Origin: Leptodontidium sp. MPI-SDFR-AT-0119
Taxonomy: Eukaryota > Ascomycota > Leotiomycetes > Helotiales > Leptodontidiaceae
Assembly (NCBI GenBank): GCA_020726505.1
Contig: JAHLEZ010000001.1
Span: 5,642,001 to 5,706,000 of the forward strand
Reading direction: 5' to 3'
Length of the DNA stretch: 64,000 bases
The position numbers and the translations under genes are program-made. The notes under the pieces are model-generated. The model was not told where the DNA came from and did not search any database. It saw only the letters and a list, made by a program, of their open reading frames with translations. Numbering within the stretch: the stretch's first letter is position 1; each line of letters starts with the position of its first letter. Of the stretch, positions 20,973-32,147 are shown one piece after another.

Positions 20973-22178
20973 ATGGATCAACAACTAAGCAACCTCAGTG
21001 TCCAAGATGAGCCCGCAGCCTCACCAGCCTCCGAACCGCGCAAACAGAAGAAGAAGAAGGTGCTGCTGATGGGCAAGTCTGGGTCGGGAAAGAGTTCTAT
21101 GAGGAGTATCATATTCAGCAATTACGTTGCGAAAGATACAAGAAGGCTGGGAGCTACAATCGATGTTGATCTGAGCCATGTCAAATTCCTGGGGAACTTG
21201 ACATTGAATCTTTGGGATTGTGGAGGGTGAGTTGGCATTTTTCTACTTGTAGAAGGGTTTGCGTACTATTTGAACCGTGGTCTTAGTTGAATGCGCCGCT
21301 GCAATTCGGTTTCAGTTCATTGAGTCCTCCCAGACTCGTTCCGTTTGCTAAATTCGTTTGTTGCCTGGCCATGGCTGACTTCTGACAGACAAGACGCCTT
21401 CATGGAAAACTATCTATCTCAACAACGGCAGCATGTCTTCTCCAACGTAGGAGTCCTTATATACGTCTTTGATATCGAGTCCCGCGACTTTGACCGCGAC
21501 CTCCTCACCTATCGCTCCATCATAACAGCACTCGGTCAATTCTCTCCAACAGCGAGCGTTTACATCCTAATACACAAGATGGACCTCGTCGTTCCAGGTC
21601 AGAGAGAGGACATCTACAACGACCGAGTCTCCCTCATCCAATCGAAATCCGACACCTTCGTCCCCATACCCTTCGCGACCTCCATCTGGGACCAATCACT
21701 CTACAAAGCCTGGGCAGAAATAATCCACGATCTTGTACCCAACCTCGATAAAATCGAACATCATCTCGGCTCTCTAGGCAAGCTCATCCAAGCCGAAGAA
21801 GTGCTCCTCTTCGAACGCTCCTCGTTCCTCGTCGTCTCGTCCTGGTGCTCTGAAATCGGTTCCGAGAACCCGACGACAGACCGCTTCGAACGACTGAGTA
21901 ACATCATCAAGAACTTCAAGCAGACAACGAGTCGATATACCGGAACACCCAAAAGTGCTGAGCAGTTCTCGCTCATGGAACTCAAGCTCTCGAATTTCTC
22001 TCTCTTCATCCTCAAGTTCACTACCAATACGTATCTAGCTGTAATCCTGCCTCCCGGCGAAGAGCGGTTCAACAGCGCGATAGAGAATTGCTACATCGCT
22101 AAAGGGGAATTTGAGGATCTGGATTCGCCTGCGAAGAAGGGCGCTGATAGAGGAGCAACGACGTCTAACGAGGCGTGA
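20973..22178 (+). CDS. gtr1: Rag GTPase Gtr1 (RagA/B orthologue)
   Basis: Exons 20973-21226 and 21389-22178 encode 347 aa. Gtr1 forms a heterodimer with Gtr2 on the vacuolar EGO complex and signals amino-acid sufficiency to TORC1. The P-loop is GKSGSGKSS (34-42), followed by the family-typical MRSIIF, then [29 protein letters not shown], where DCGGQ (switch II) is completed across the 162-bp intron, and LIHKMDLV as the G4 motif. The C-terminal half ([11 protein letters not shown], then [14 protein letters not shown]) is the roadblock domain that mediates dimer formation. The length matches the fungal family. A Lys-rich KQKKKKV stretch precedes the GTPase core. Confidence 0.94.
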
Positions 22179-23026
22179 GTCGACATGAGAATTCCCACTC
22201 AGTGGAGCATCGGGATAGCATTTTCTTTTCGTTTCGGTATCGTCTTCAAGGACATGAAAGGGAGGGCGAATAAGTTACTAGAACGATAGGCAGAATAATG
22301 ATTTCACGAGATGGATGGATAGCTTGAGCGATAACATAGCATAGCATATCATAGGTAGGGCGGCAAAAAATACCCAGGCGTTTAGTTGGGGAGTAAGGGA
22401 AATGATAAAAAGTTCACACGGGCATATTGGTGAATTGGTGGATGCAACGTAGCGAACTGATGTACTTGTGGATCTTTCTAAGCAGGCTTTTGGAGGGCTG
22501 GGATAATGGATGGCTAGGCAGTAGATAATTTTCTCGTCATAGAAAGAATTCTACTTGTGAACTAGTGAATTGTTCGAGTTCCAAGCCTCGAATTCCATCC
22601 TCGCAAACTGCCTCCACCTTGAAAATTATCCAAGAAACCCATAAGCTCAACGACAGGCACTGTACGTGAAAACGTCCGAGAAAAAGAGGTAGGTGCATCT
22701 ATGCGGAATATAATACGCTGGCTAATTTTCCCACCCAAGCCAGCCAAGAAGTCGCCCAAAAATGCTCAATTCCATTCCGTCCCACAGAAAGAATCCCTAA
22801 ACGAGCAGAAGAAGAATAGAAAAGATAGCTACATAAGCAAACAAACGCCATGAAAATGCTGATGCCTGCTTGCCTGTCTTCCTTTCTGCTATCGGTCGTG
22901 TCATAACATCATTATCTTGTCTTATCCTTGCATCTCATCCGCAATATCCTATACCAACCCATCCCTACTTCGTCTGATATTCAATATCCACTCTTTCGTA
23001 CCTAAACGGGGAAGTCGAAATCAAAA
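22179..23026. other. Convergent spacer between gtr1 and the RabGAP gene
   Basis: The two 3' UTRs should meet here. It is moderately AT-rich, with no coding frame of note. Confidence 0.6.
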
Positions 23027-25525
23027 TTAAACCTCAACAGCTCGTTTCTTCCGTCCAAACATCGTCCCCTTCCTCGTGGCACTCCTCGCTACCCCCGCTC
23101 CATCACCACCAATCCCCGTAGCGGCCCTCTCACGCTCCTTCTCCCTCTCTCTCTCGTCCGCATAGCCCTTCCTCCGCTCTGCCCTCCCCCTCTCAATAGT
23201 CTCTTGACTCAAGTGCCCAAAGCCATTACGTCTCTTGTAACAAGCCTCCATGAGCGCGTTGCAATCGATTAGTTTTCGTGGGATGGTCTGCACAACCTGG
23301 AAGATCTCCATGGGGTCAGAAACGGCTTTGATTTCTGCTTCTCCGAGCTTGAAGACCGTGAGTGCGATGCGGAAGAGTGTCTTCGATCCTTCGCAGAAGA
23401 AAGAGTCCCAGACTCGGAGAGTGGATTCGATTGGTAGAGTCCCAATGAAGCATGACATGAACCAGGCGGTTGTGCAGAGCGTGATGGGCGGAAGGCGGAG
23501 AGTTGAGGGAGGGAGGGAGGAGCCATCGAGCTCGCCTCCGATCTTGGCCCAGATCTGGGGCATCATCTCTTTGATGCTCGTCATTAAGACGCCAAGATCG
23601 ACATTTGCGCCTTCGAGGTTAAGTTCATGGGTTCCGGGGAGGTAGGTCGTTGTTATGATGTTGAGCATCCAGAAAGCCTTTTCTTCTTCCATGAAAAGGA
23701 GGAGGAGCCCAGCGAGGAAGTTAAGCGATTGGCAGTAGCCGATCCGAGGGTTGTGGATGGAAAACGCTTGGAGGACGCGCCGAAGGGATTGGAGGAGTGG
23801 TGTTTCTGGCTCGACTTGTTGACTGTTGCGGACTTCGCCTGGAGCGAGTGGTGGGGGGTCCGGTTTGAATTTGATGTTGTCTGGAAATGTACGGTTGAGA
23901 TCTCGTTCGATTATCTCCTCGTCTGTTTCGGTCACATCGCCTGCTGCAGCTCTCCTAACTAGCGCGTTGTAAACACCGTAATTCTTGCTGACTATCGCCG
24001 GTCCTCCTGCATACCAAAACCAAGCATCACCTCTCCAATCTGGTGGTATTCCTTTTCGGATGAAACGTTTGACTTTCGCGGATTTGGCAGGGAATCGTAT
24101 TGGTCGATCAGTAACTAATCCATTGTCCTTCAGGAGAGCTACCCATTTCTTCCGCCGTCGAGCTAGGTATTCGGTATATGGCCCGTTCCAAGCTTCAAAT
24201 GTCTCCAATGACACATATTGAGTCTTCTTCCGGAACCCATATCGATCTCTCGTCTCGTCGAATGGCGCCGTAGCCGCCCTTGTTACTGGCCGACTGGGAC
24301 TTGGAAGCTTCTGCTCGAAATATCCATCCTGGACATCCAATGCCCCATCGCCACCCCTAGGAACATCCTCACTGGGCCTCCCGACAGTATGGAACATCTG
24401 ATGCGAGTCCTTGACAATCCTACTCGAATTTGGAACCATAAGAGAATCCTTCGGATCTAGCGAATCCGGTGATTCTGTTAACAGAGAATCATTCATAGCT
24501 TCATGAAGCCCAGATATCCTCTTCTGTTGCGAATCTGCGGTGTTCGGCCTCGTCATGTCATTGTCCTCCACCCCGGAGTCCATAAATCCACTCTCGTACA
24601 TTCCAATCGCATCATCCACGCTCATCCCTTCATCTCGACCGAATATTGAAGTCGCAGAACTACTCTTCGTCATAACACTGCTCCTCTCCGTCCCACTCGT
24701 ACCCATGAAGCTAGAATTCGTGGTCAAAGCGGATCGAAAGCTAGCACGTACCTCCTCACTATCAAAGCCGTTCGGACGTGGTATAGGGTCTCGTCGATGT
24801 GTAGAGTGGTTGCTATCTGGTCTGCTAGCTGTCTGCCATTGGCGGTATTGTGGATTATTGAGATTACGTTGACGGGAGTATATGGAGTCGGCGGCTTGGT
24901 AGTCGGGTATAGAAGCAGAGGGACGGATTTGGTAGGCAGGTAGATTGGTAGAAGATTGTGAAGAGGATGTAGAAAACCCCCGGTCTCTCGAAGAAGCCAG
25001 GTCAGTTGGTGTTTGTTGCTCATCATAGGTCCGGAGAGGGAAAGTCGACGCAGAGTGAACGAGAGACTTGGGAGAATCGTTCCTGCGCCGTAAGCTCGGC
25101 TGTCGAGGTCTTGAGAAGTTGTCTGATGGAAGGCCCTGTCTTTCTGTTTCTGCATCCGTCGATTGTGATCTGTGCCCATTGTTCAAAGCTCGGAGTCTGG
25201 ATGCTTCAGAGGGTTTCTTGTGCAAACTATGCGGAACAACTGGTGGGGCAGTAAAAGACCGCTCGTTCGAGTGCGTATTGTGGGAGGTGTATGGCCGTTG
25301 GTGGTACTCTTCTCTGGACAAAATAGGAGGTATCTGTGGAAGCTGCGGAGCTGTAGGAGCAGTCGGTGACGAGGGTATGGACGGCGTCGAGCCCTTCGAA
25401 GCTGTCCTTGGCCGCGCAGGATACAGGCTGAACTTCATGCTGCGATGTCTCTTGACGTGGGAGTTCTCGAAACTGTTCCCCTCATACAATGCCCCCGTCC
25501 CATTGTATCCATGTGCCGAGCTCAT
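23027..25525 (-). CDS. TBC-domain Rab GTPase-activating protein
   Basis: A single exon encodes 832 aa from ATG 25523-25525; the frame stays open a little upstream but without another ATG. Residues 1-460 are Ser/Pro/Arg-rich and probably disordered. The TBC domain begins near residue 490 with IRKGIPPDWRGDAWFW. It carries the catalytic arginine finger in IERDLNRTFP (about 542) and the glutamine finger in IGYCQSLNFLAG (about 597), so it should stimulate Rab GTP hydrolysis. The region MLNIITTTYLP and TLRVWDSFFCEG follows the Gyp/Msb3-type arrangement. The tail is basic with many Glu-Arg repeats. The Rab partner cannot be read from the sequence; polarised secretion or endosomal traffic is most likely by family. 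Confidence 0.9.
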   Translation of the reverse strand: MSSAHGYNGTGALYEGNSFENSHVKRHRSMKFSLYPARPRTASKGSTPSIPSSPTAPTAPQLPQIPPILSREEYHQRPYTSHNTHSNERSFTAPPVVPHSLHKKPSEASRLRALNNGHRSQSTDAETERQGLPSDNFSRPRQPSLRRRNDSPKSLVHSASTFPLRTYDEQQTPTDLASSRDRGFSTSSSQSSTNLPAYQIRPSASIPDYQAADSIYSRQRNLNNPQYRQWQTASRPDSNHSTHRRDPIPRPNGFDSEEVRASFRSALTTNSSFMGTSGTERSSVMTKSSSATSIFGRDEGMSVDDAIGMYESGFMDSGVEDNDMTRPNTADSQQKRISGLHEAMNDSLLTESPDSLDPKDSLMVPNSSRIVKDSHQMFHTVGRPSEDVPRGGDGALDVQDGYFEQKLPSPSRPVTRAATAPFDETRDRYGFRKKTQYVSLETFEAWNGPYTEYLARRRKKWVALLKDNGLVTDRPIRFPAKSAKVKRFIRKGIPPDWRGDAWFWYAGGPAIVSKNYGVYNALVRRAAAGDVTETDEEIIERDLNRTFPDNIKFKPDPPPLAPGEVRNSQQVEPETPLLQSLRRVLQAFSIHNPRIGYCQSLNFLAGLLLLFMEEEKAFWMLNIITTTYLPGTHELNLEGANVDLGVLMTSIKEMMPQIWAKIGGELDGSSLPPSTLRLPPITLCTTAWFMSCFIGTLPIESTLRVWDSFFCEGSKTLFRIALTVFKLGEAEIKAVSDPMEIFQVVQTIPRKLIDCNALMEACYKRRNGFGHLSQETIERGRAERRKGYADEREREKERERAATGIGGDGAGVARSATRKGTMFGRKKRAVEV

Positions 25526-26859
25526 TGCTCTACTGTCCTCGATCCAGGCCAATTGGGTCCGCGACTTATCCTCTCCTCCACCAGGTCCGAGACCTGTCGT
25601 CTGTCACACCTGTCTCAGGTACCGCCGCTCATGAACAACGCGTGTAGGAGGTCCGAATAGCTTCAATTAAAAGTCGCGAGAGTTGGAGATGTTGAAGGTC
25701 GAAGTCTCGAAGGTCAGTCGAATGGAGAAGGAGTGATGTCTAACCAAACGTCCGGGCGCATTTGTTTGTTTGTAGTCAAGGCGGCCGCGAGGCGAGGATC
25801 TGAATCTCGGATGATTCTGTGTTTCGTGCTGCTCTGACGGTGCTGTGGAGTGGAAGTGTATGTGACCAGGATGTCCCATAGATGTCTGGGTGTTGGCGGT
25901 CAAAGCTAGGGATGATAGGATGTGATATGCTCTCGCAACTCGGCTTGACCCGACCAGTCCCAGTAATCTTAATTAAAGCGGTCCAACCTTTCTGACGGAT
26001 CACAAGTGCCAGAAAAATATATTAAGGTCAATCAAGTTGTTTTCCCTGAAAAAAAAAATTTAAATAAAGTCGTCATTTTCCTGGTCTCTTCCTGGCACAG
26101 CTACTTCGTAGTAAGAAATCAGCGATGCAGTCTTAAAAGACACCTATTGGATGACAAGCAGTCTTCCAGAACACGAGTAAGATTGCTTCCAATTATTCTT
26201 GTTCCCGAACTATACCCGTTGGAAACAATTTCCGGGGATCTGGTTAAGATACTTAATCAGCCCCGTCAATAGTGTGACTCGTGAATGTCCATTTCCGTTC
26301 TAAACAATATCCCGTCACATATCGCGACACTAGAAATAATAATCGAAGTGATAATATGCCAACAAACGAACACCTGCCAAAGCAGGAATTCCACCCTCAT
26401 CTCAAGCCCTCTCTTTCAAGGTTCAAATCAAACTTTTATCTTCGGGAACTCAAGCAGCAAACCGTGGCATGGTTCAAGTTGCACAACATAGAATACACAA
26501 TATGTCCCCCGTTCACTTTGTGGTCAAGAACTAGAAAGTGGGAAGCAGACTGTTCACTCAGATGGTGACTCTCCTTGCAAGTCATGTGAAAAGGCTCTAT
26601 TCTCTGATCTAGAGTGCAGCATTGCATACCTATCGTATGAAATATGTAATGGAAGTCCAACCACCACGTCAACGCCAGCCAAACCCATGCATCCCTCCAC
26701 AAATGCGGATCTCCGAAATGAAAAAACTCCAGCCAGATTGCGTGACTAACCCATCCATCATGTAATCATAACCCCCATCCATGTCCCAACGTCATGACCC
26801 ATATTCATGATCATAATACAAAGAAGAAATCGATGGTATGAAATAGAGGGAGACGAGGT
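25526..26859. other. Spacer: RabGAP promoter and rad7 3' UTR
   Basis: The part up to about 26000 should hold the RabGAP promoter and leader. From 26000 to 26500 the DNA is AT-rich and contains A/T homopolymers (26050-26066). No domain-bearing frame was found. Confidence 0.6.
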
Positions 26860-29014
26860 TTAGATGATTCTGCCCTCATCCTCCGCAGCCTCCGTACCCT
26901 CAATCTGCATACCCAATGCATTAGGAACACCAATCAGGATTTTGCCCTTTGGGACCCGAACATCTCTGACACCAAAATTGCCAAAAACCTTCAGCGTCTT
27001 GAGATTGGGGCAGCTTCTGAAGATGAGACCGCAAACGAAATCATTGACTCCTTGGCAGAAGCTGATGTTGAGTTCACGAAGTTCGGGGTAGACCTTCTTT
27101 TCAGCAAAGACATTCTCAAAGGCTTCGCGTGAGATGTGGCGGCAGGAGTGGACGTCGACATAGCGGAGAGTTGAACCAGAGTGTGCCATCATGGCTTCGA
27201 AACCATCAGAGGCGAGACCGATCATGCTGGGGTTTTCACGCGGTTCAGCAGCATCGATATGTCGGCATTTGTGGAAGTCGATGTAGGTGAGAGGGGGGTT
27301 GAGCCAGCCTGTGAAGAGCGCGGTAAAACCTGCATCGGTGAGGACTTCGTTGTCAGTGATGCGGAGTTTGAAGAGGTTTTGGCAGTTCTCGTGGATAGCG
27401 TTCAGGACGGAATCATCGACGTAGTGAACTGTTGCTAGTGCCAGAGTTTCGAGTCCAGGACCGATGCTGTTGATGATCTCAACATAGGGAGCAGTGGAGG
27501 TTGTGTTGTAAATCCCGAGCGTCAATTTCTTCAAATTGGAAAGCTCGGCAATGTGAACGAGGCCTTCATCAGTGACCTTTTGGTTGTGCACAACCTTAAG
27601 GCGCTCAAGTTGAGGGCATGCCTTGGGGAGAAGCTCCAATTGTTCATCACCAAAGTGGCCATCGGTGTGATAGACTTTCAGAGCCTTCAATTGTTGACTT
27701 TTCTCGTTCATGAACCGATTCCATCTCTCATCATCAATCAAGTTTGCACCATGAAGACTGAGACTCTCCAGTTCGACCGTAGTACCAAGAAGATGATCCA
27801 TAACTTTGTTCTTGAACTGGACAGCATTGCGGAGTCGGAGAAACTTGACAGTTGGGACGACCTGGAAGATGCGGATGTAATCATCAGAATCTAACTTCGA
27901 TCCATCATAGACTGTAACGTTGTCATAGCCAGGGCGAAGAAAGAGATTCAGGGTAGCAGAGTTGAGAAGCCACTTCTTGGCGAGACTAGCAGCGACTTTG
28001 TCAACCATTGAAGCGGGAAGATCGCCCAAACTTGACGCATCTTCGACATGCTTCGCTACGGTCTCAATACAGAGTGTCATGAGATCCTTGGCTCCAGGGT
28101 AGATGCCATCGAGCAGGTTGCTTTGGATTTGGCGTCTTGCTTGTCCAACGGCAGTCTTTCTCTTCTTTCTCGTAGCACCTTCCTCCTTGTTGAAATCCCT
28201 GGTGCACTTTGGGCACAACAAGCCTCCATCTGGACCAGGTTTGCTGTATCCGGTCACGCTGAAACGCTTGTCGCAAACCGCACAATTCTCCATTTGACCA
28301 GGCAGAGGTGCCATATCGGCTTTGAATATAGCTCTAGCAGCCTCATCGTCGTCGGTCGCCTCATCGTCAGATGCATGTTTACGTCTTCGGCTTTGGAATT
28401 TCTTCGAGGCCTTGATCTTAGCAATAGCTTTCTGCTTCGGGTCAGCCTTGCCTTAAAAAAAATTTTCAGACGTGCAACATACCTCTTCTTCTTTTTTTCT
28501 CTTAGCCTCCTGTGCCTTTGTCTCCTTGCGCTTGCGAGGTGCGGGGGTGGCCTCGTCGTCGTCATCAGGTGTATCTGCGGGTTGTTGGGAGGCTAGGGCA
28601 GCAGCTCGTCTAGTATCTGCATTTTGGCGGATTTGATTGGCACTGATTCCTGCAGACTAGAGAAAATCAGCAGATGTATGTAGCTTTTGGCATATGAGGG
28701 AGCCTTACTGCAAGATAACTCGTCAAAGCTGACTGCCTGTTGAACGGTAAGTGTCCATAAACGAGGAGGGGTGAATGAGACCTACGGTCCTCGAATCGTC
28801 GCAACTCTGGCAATTGGGGCATTGACTGGAGCATTGACTGGAGCATTGACTGGAGCATTGACTGGAACACCGACTGGAGCAGGTGCAGGAGGATTGGTAG
28901 GATTAGCATTGTTGTTATTATTGGCCGTTGCAGTCACTCGGTTTCGATTTCGGTTTCTGTTCGACCTGCAGTATAGTTAGCAATAGATCAAAAAGGGGCT
29001 ATCTGAACATACAT
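26860..29014 (-). CDS. rad7: Nucleotide-excision repair protein Rad7 (LRR protein)
   Basis: Rad7 works with Rad16 in global-genome nucleotide excision repair and in a cullin ubiquitin ligase. Five exons (29014-29013, 28965-28786, 28736-28709, 28656-28483, 28446-26860) total 1971 nt, 656 aa. The N-terminus is MSNRNRNRNR, then a PVNA repeat, RGPQSALTSYLA and ISANQIRQNADTRR, typical of Rad7. An acidic/basic linker precedes a Zn-ribbon-like block (CAVC and CPKC). Leucine-rich repeats fill the rest (for example LESLSLHGANLIDD, LKKLTLGIYN, LRELNISFCQGV). The start codon is split: exon 1 gives AT and exon 2 gives G, across a 47-bp intron with donor GTATGT and branch TTGCTAAC. The last intron is only 36 nt. 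Both were inferred from reading frame and need transcripts. It is divergent from the ketoacyl-CoA reductase gene. Confidence 0.92.
28821..28868 (-). repeat. 12-bp coding minisatellite in rad7 (PVNA repeat)
   Basis: Four tandem 12-bp units (plus strand ATTGACTGGAGC, the last with one change) encode Pro-Val-Asn-Ala repeats in the disordered N-terminal part of Rad7. Flanking half-matches suggest older units. Copy number changes would keep the frame. Confidence 0.92.
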
Positions 29015-29446
29015 CTTCTCGAACTTGCCCCTCAGTAGCCCGGCCTGTGTTCTGGTTGTTGTGAAAAGCAAAGGAGTAGAGGGCGGCAGAGCGACAAGGA
29101 CTTCGAGGAAACCTGTTGCCTAGCACTGGTTTGATTCACCGTTGATGTCACGTCCAGTGGAGTTCCTCACTGCACCGCAAGAAATGTGGTTGTTCGGAGG
29201 TGATAAAAGGAGAACGCGAAAGGCACTAAATTGCAAAGTGCAACACGAGCGCGAGAGCACGTGAGGCAACCTAAACCTCGAAGTGCCCTGCAGGCTTCAA
29301 CGGCCCGAGGTTCCCATCCATCAATTGGATTGGTGACGCTCAACCCCTGAAGATCCGATCCACGCAAAAGCTCAACAAAGCTAACAAGCCAAACCTCGAA
29401 TTTCCCTTCTCCAACTCCATCACTGTGTTCTGCACGACAGCAAGCC
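29015..29446. promoter_or_regulatory. Divergent promoter region of rad7 and the ketoacyl-CoA reductase
   Basis: 432 bp lies between the two starts. It contains ATTGG near 29323-29336 and several GC-rich short words. No frame with a domain was seen. Confidence 0.45.
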
Positions 29447-30533
29447 ATGGATTACATCTCACTCGACACGCTCGATAAAGTCCCAGTGCCTGTGCTGGCA
29501 ATTTTCGCCGGTATTGGCGCCTTGTTCTTGGGCGTCAAGGTTGTCAGTTATGTGAGACTATTGTTGAGCTTGTTTGTGATCAATGGAAAGAGCGTATGTT
29601 TTCTCCTTTCCTGTCTTTCACAGAGTGATTTCATTACTACCAATAAACCAATGCTAACTCCACCTACAGCTTCGAACCTACGGCAAGAAAGGTACCTGGG
29701 CAGTCGTCACCGGCGCCTCGGATGGCATAGGAAAAGAATACGCTATCCAACTTGCCCAGAAAGGTTTCAATCTTGTCCTGATCTCTCGCACCGCTTCGAA
29801 GCTCGAGACCCTATCCACCGAAATCACCCAGAAATATGCTGGCTCCCAGATCGCAGTCAAGACACTGGCCATGGATTTTTCGCTGAACAAGGACGAGGAT
29901 TACGCCAAGCTCAAAGCACTGGTTGATTCTCTTGATGTGGGAATCCTGGTCAACAACGTTGGACAAAGTCACAGCATACCAGTTCCTTTTGTGCTCACGC
30001 CAAAGGATGAGATGAAAGCTATTATCGAGATCAATTGTGTAGCTACCCTCAGAGTTACACAAATTGTCGTCCCGGGCATGATTCAGCGCAAGCGCGGCTT
30101 GGTTCTCACTATGGGCTCCTTCGGTGGTCTTCTTCCCACACCTCTCCTCGCGACCTACTCGGGTTCTAAGGCTTTCCTGCAACAATGGTCCACTGCACTT
30201 GGTGCTGAACTTGCAGGCTCTGGTGTGGACGTTGAGTTGGTCCTCAGCTACCTAGTCACAACGGCCATGTCGAAGATCCGCAAGACCAGCGCCTTCATTC
30301 CAAGTCCAAGGATGTTTGTTAAGAGTGTTCTGGGGAAGGTCGGCCGCAGGGGAGGTGCCCAAAATATGGCATATACCAGTACGCCATTCTGGGGTCATGC
30401 GATTATGCAGTGGTGGTTGGAGAATACCGTTGGCTTGGGAGGTCAGAGGGTGGTGGTGCAGAACAGAAAGATGCACGAGAGCATCCGCCGGAGGGCTTTG
30501 AAGAAGGCAGAGAGAGATGCTAAGAAGGTCTAA
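29447..30533 (+). CDS. Very-long-chain 3-oxoacyl-CoA reductase (ER)
   Basis: Exons 29447-29593 and 29670-30533 give 336 aa; the 76-bp intron has an ATGCTAAC branch site. It should reduce 3-ketoacyl-CoA with NADPH in the ER fatty-acid elongation cycle that feeds sphingolipids (yeast Ifa38/Ybr159w). The N-terminal hydrophobic helix ([20 protein letters not shown]) is an ER anchor. The short-chain dehydrogenase core has the cofactor motif TGASDGIG (63-70), NNVG, a catalytic Ser in MGSFGG, and Tyr/Lys in YSGSK (about 211-215). The amphipathic and hydrophobic region near WWLENTVGL and the Lys/Arg-rich tail ending DAKKV fit this membrane-bound subfamily. Confidence 0.92.
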
Positions 30534-32147
30534 GTAAGCAGGGTAGCAGAGGATAGAGGAAGTTGTTTCGCGAAGTGAGCTATGTCTTTGTTGACATTGC
30601 TCGACTCATGGGACGAGGCTGAGAATTTGAGATGAGATTGAGAAGCATTGCATTGGTGTCAAAGGGTTCTAACTTGGCCGCTGCATTGCTTGCACATAGA
30701 TTTGAGGATGCATCATTTATGACTTGTCTGCTGTTCGTTTCAGTAAGGAGGCCTGATCAAAAGACCATGTTCTTGTGGAGCTAGTCGTTACGAAGTTCCA
30801 CAACACAGCAACACGACTGGCTTTTCGGGCGTCATCTTCAACATCTGAACACGGCTGGTGTCACCTGTTCATCTGAGGATATTCAAACTCAAATGTAACG
30901 CCTGTTTTTCTCTAGAGAGTCCTAATTGGTTCTGAGAAGGATCCGAATACCCACTCCTCTGTCGTCTTCGAATAACGCCAGCCCACAGCTGCTTTACCGC
31001 TGGCGATATGAGGCTTTACTCCTATTCCGGCCAAACATGCAGCCTCAACTGAACTCTCCTGCCAGCTAGTTCAAGCTTTCGGCCCCATCATCAAGGATTG
31101 GGTGGAAGACACCGACAGCCATTCTTTCGGATTACGCAATGCAACCGAGATTCGCGCAGCACAAAGGATAACCTTTGGTCAATTAACTCTTGTGATGCTG
31201 ACTCTCTGCCTCTTCCCGGCACCCTCATCCCTCCCTCCCCTCGCTCCCCCTCCCCTCCCACTATTGCCTGCCTGCCCTTCGATATCACAATCACAGAGAT
31301 CTCGTACTTGCTGCGGGGTGTGATTGGCGGGGTGTTTCTGTGCAAGCGGCCGTGCATCGATGGCGTCCATGCCGAATATGTTTATGATGCTTATTGGTTG
31401 CGGGATGGGATCGGCCAGACCCTGGACACCGTCGCAAGCGCTGGACGGCCCAAAGCAGCTACCTCTCTTCCCAGCTGCATCTGCCATCCCGTCGCTGTTC
31501 CTCCCAGCTGCTCCCGTCTGCTCGCATCTCCTGCCATCTGCTGCCATGGATGTCCACCACCCTCCCCCGTAGGCGCCGGCTCTTGCAGGAAGTCTATCAA
31601 GTCCTGCATCTGCCCACCCGCAGCAGTCCAATAGCCGGCGAGCGCAGGCGAGCACACAAGGTGGATGTGGCCGACATCCCAGCTGCTGCTGATGCTGCCA
31701 GTAGCATCGACGAAGAAGGGCATGGCGACCTGCTGCCATGCTATGCCATGCCAGTAGCAAGCCAGCCAGAGAAAGCCCGTTGTTGGCGGCCTCCATGGCT
31801 GGCCTCCCATAAAGGTAACCCAGGACCCCAATTTAGATTCTTCTCTTTCTTCTCTCCTCAGCAAGCAGTCAATTTTCTCAGAGCTAGTTCCTCCATCTTC
31901 GTTGCGTTTTTTTGTTTACTTGTCCTTGTCTCGCCTCGTACCTGAGCTGTGCTCATAATATCATCACCACCACAACAACACATACATTCTAATTGTCCTA
32001 TCATCAAAGTTGCTGGCCAACTACATAATTTTTTTGCACCTCTAATCGACCGCTCACACCTCTCCAAAAACTAGCTCTACTTGCTCGAATCAACTGCATT
32101 CCATTTCCCAATTACGACAATTTGCAATTTTAAGTAGCTCTTTCAAA
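30534..32147. other. Spacer: reductase 3' UTR and esdC-like promoter/leader
   Basis: The right half (about 31100-32100) is C/T-rich with many CTGC and CCATG words and opens long frames on both strands (31098-31634 plus, 31179-31796 minus). Their products are Pro/Ser/Cys/Ala-rich without a domain, and I treat them as compositional noise in a long leader. Confidence 0.55.

Noticed and set aside
25526..25552. Longer N-terminus for the RabGAP
   Set aside because: The extension begins at a TTG, not ATG; the first in-frame ATG is 25523-25525.
31098..31945. Several 150-200 codon frames on both strands before the esdC-like gene
   Set aside because: They are Ser/Pro/Cys/Ala-rich and mutually overlapping, with no domain or splice-supported extension; most likely promoter/leader composition.
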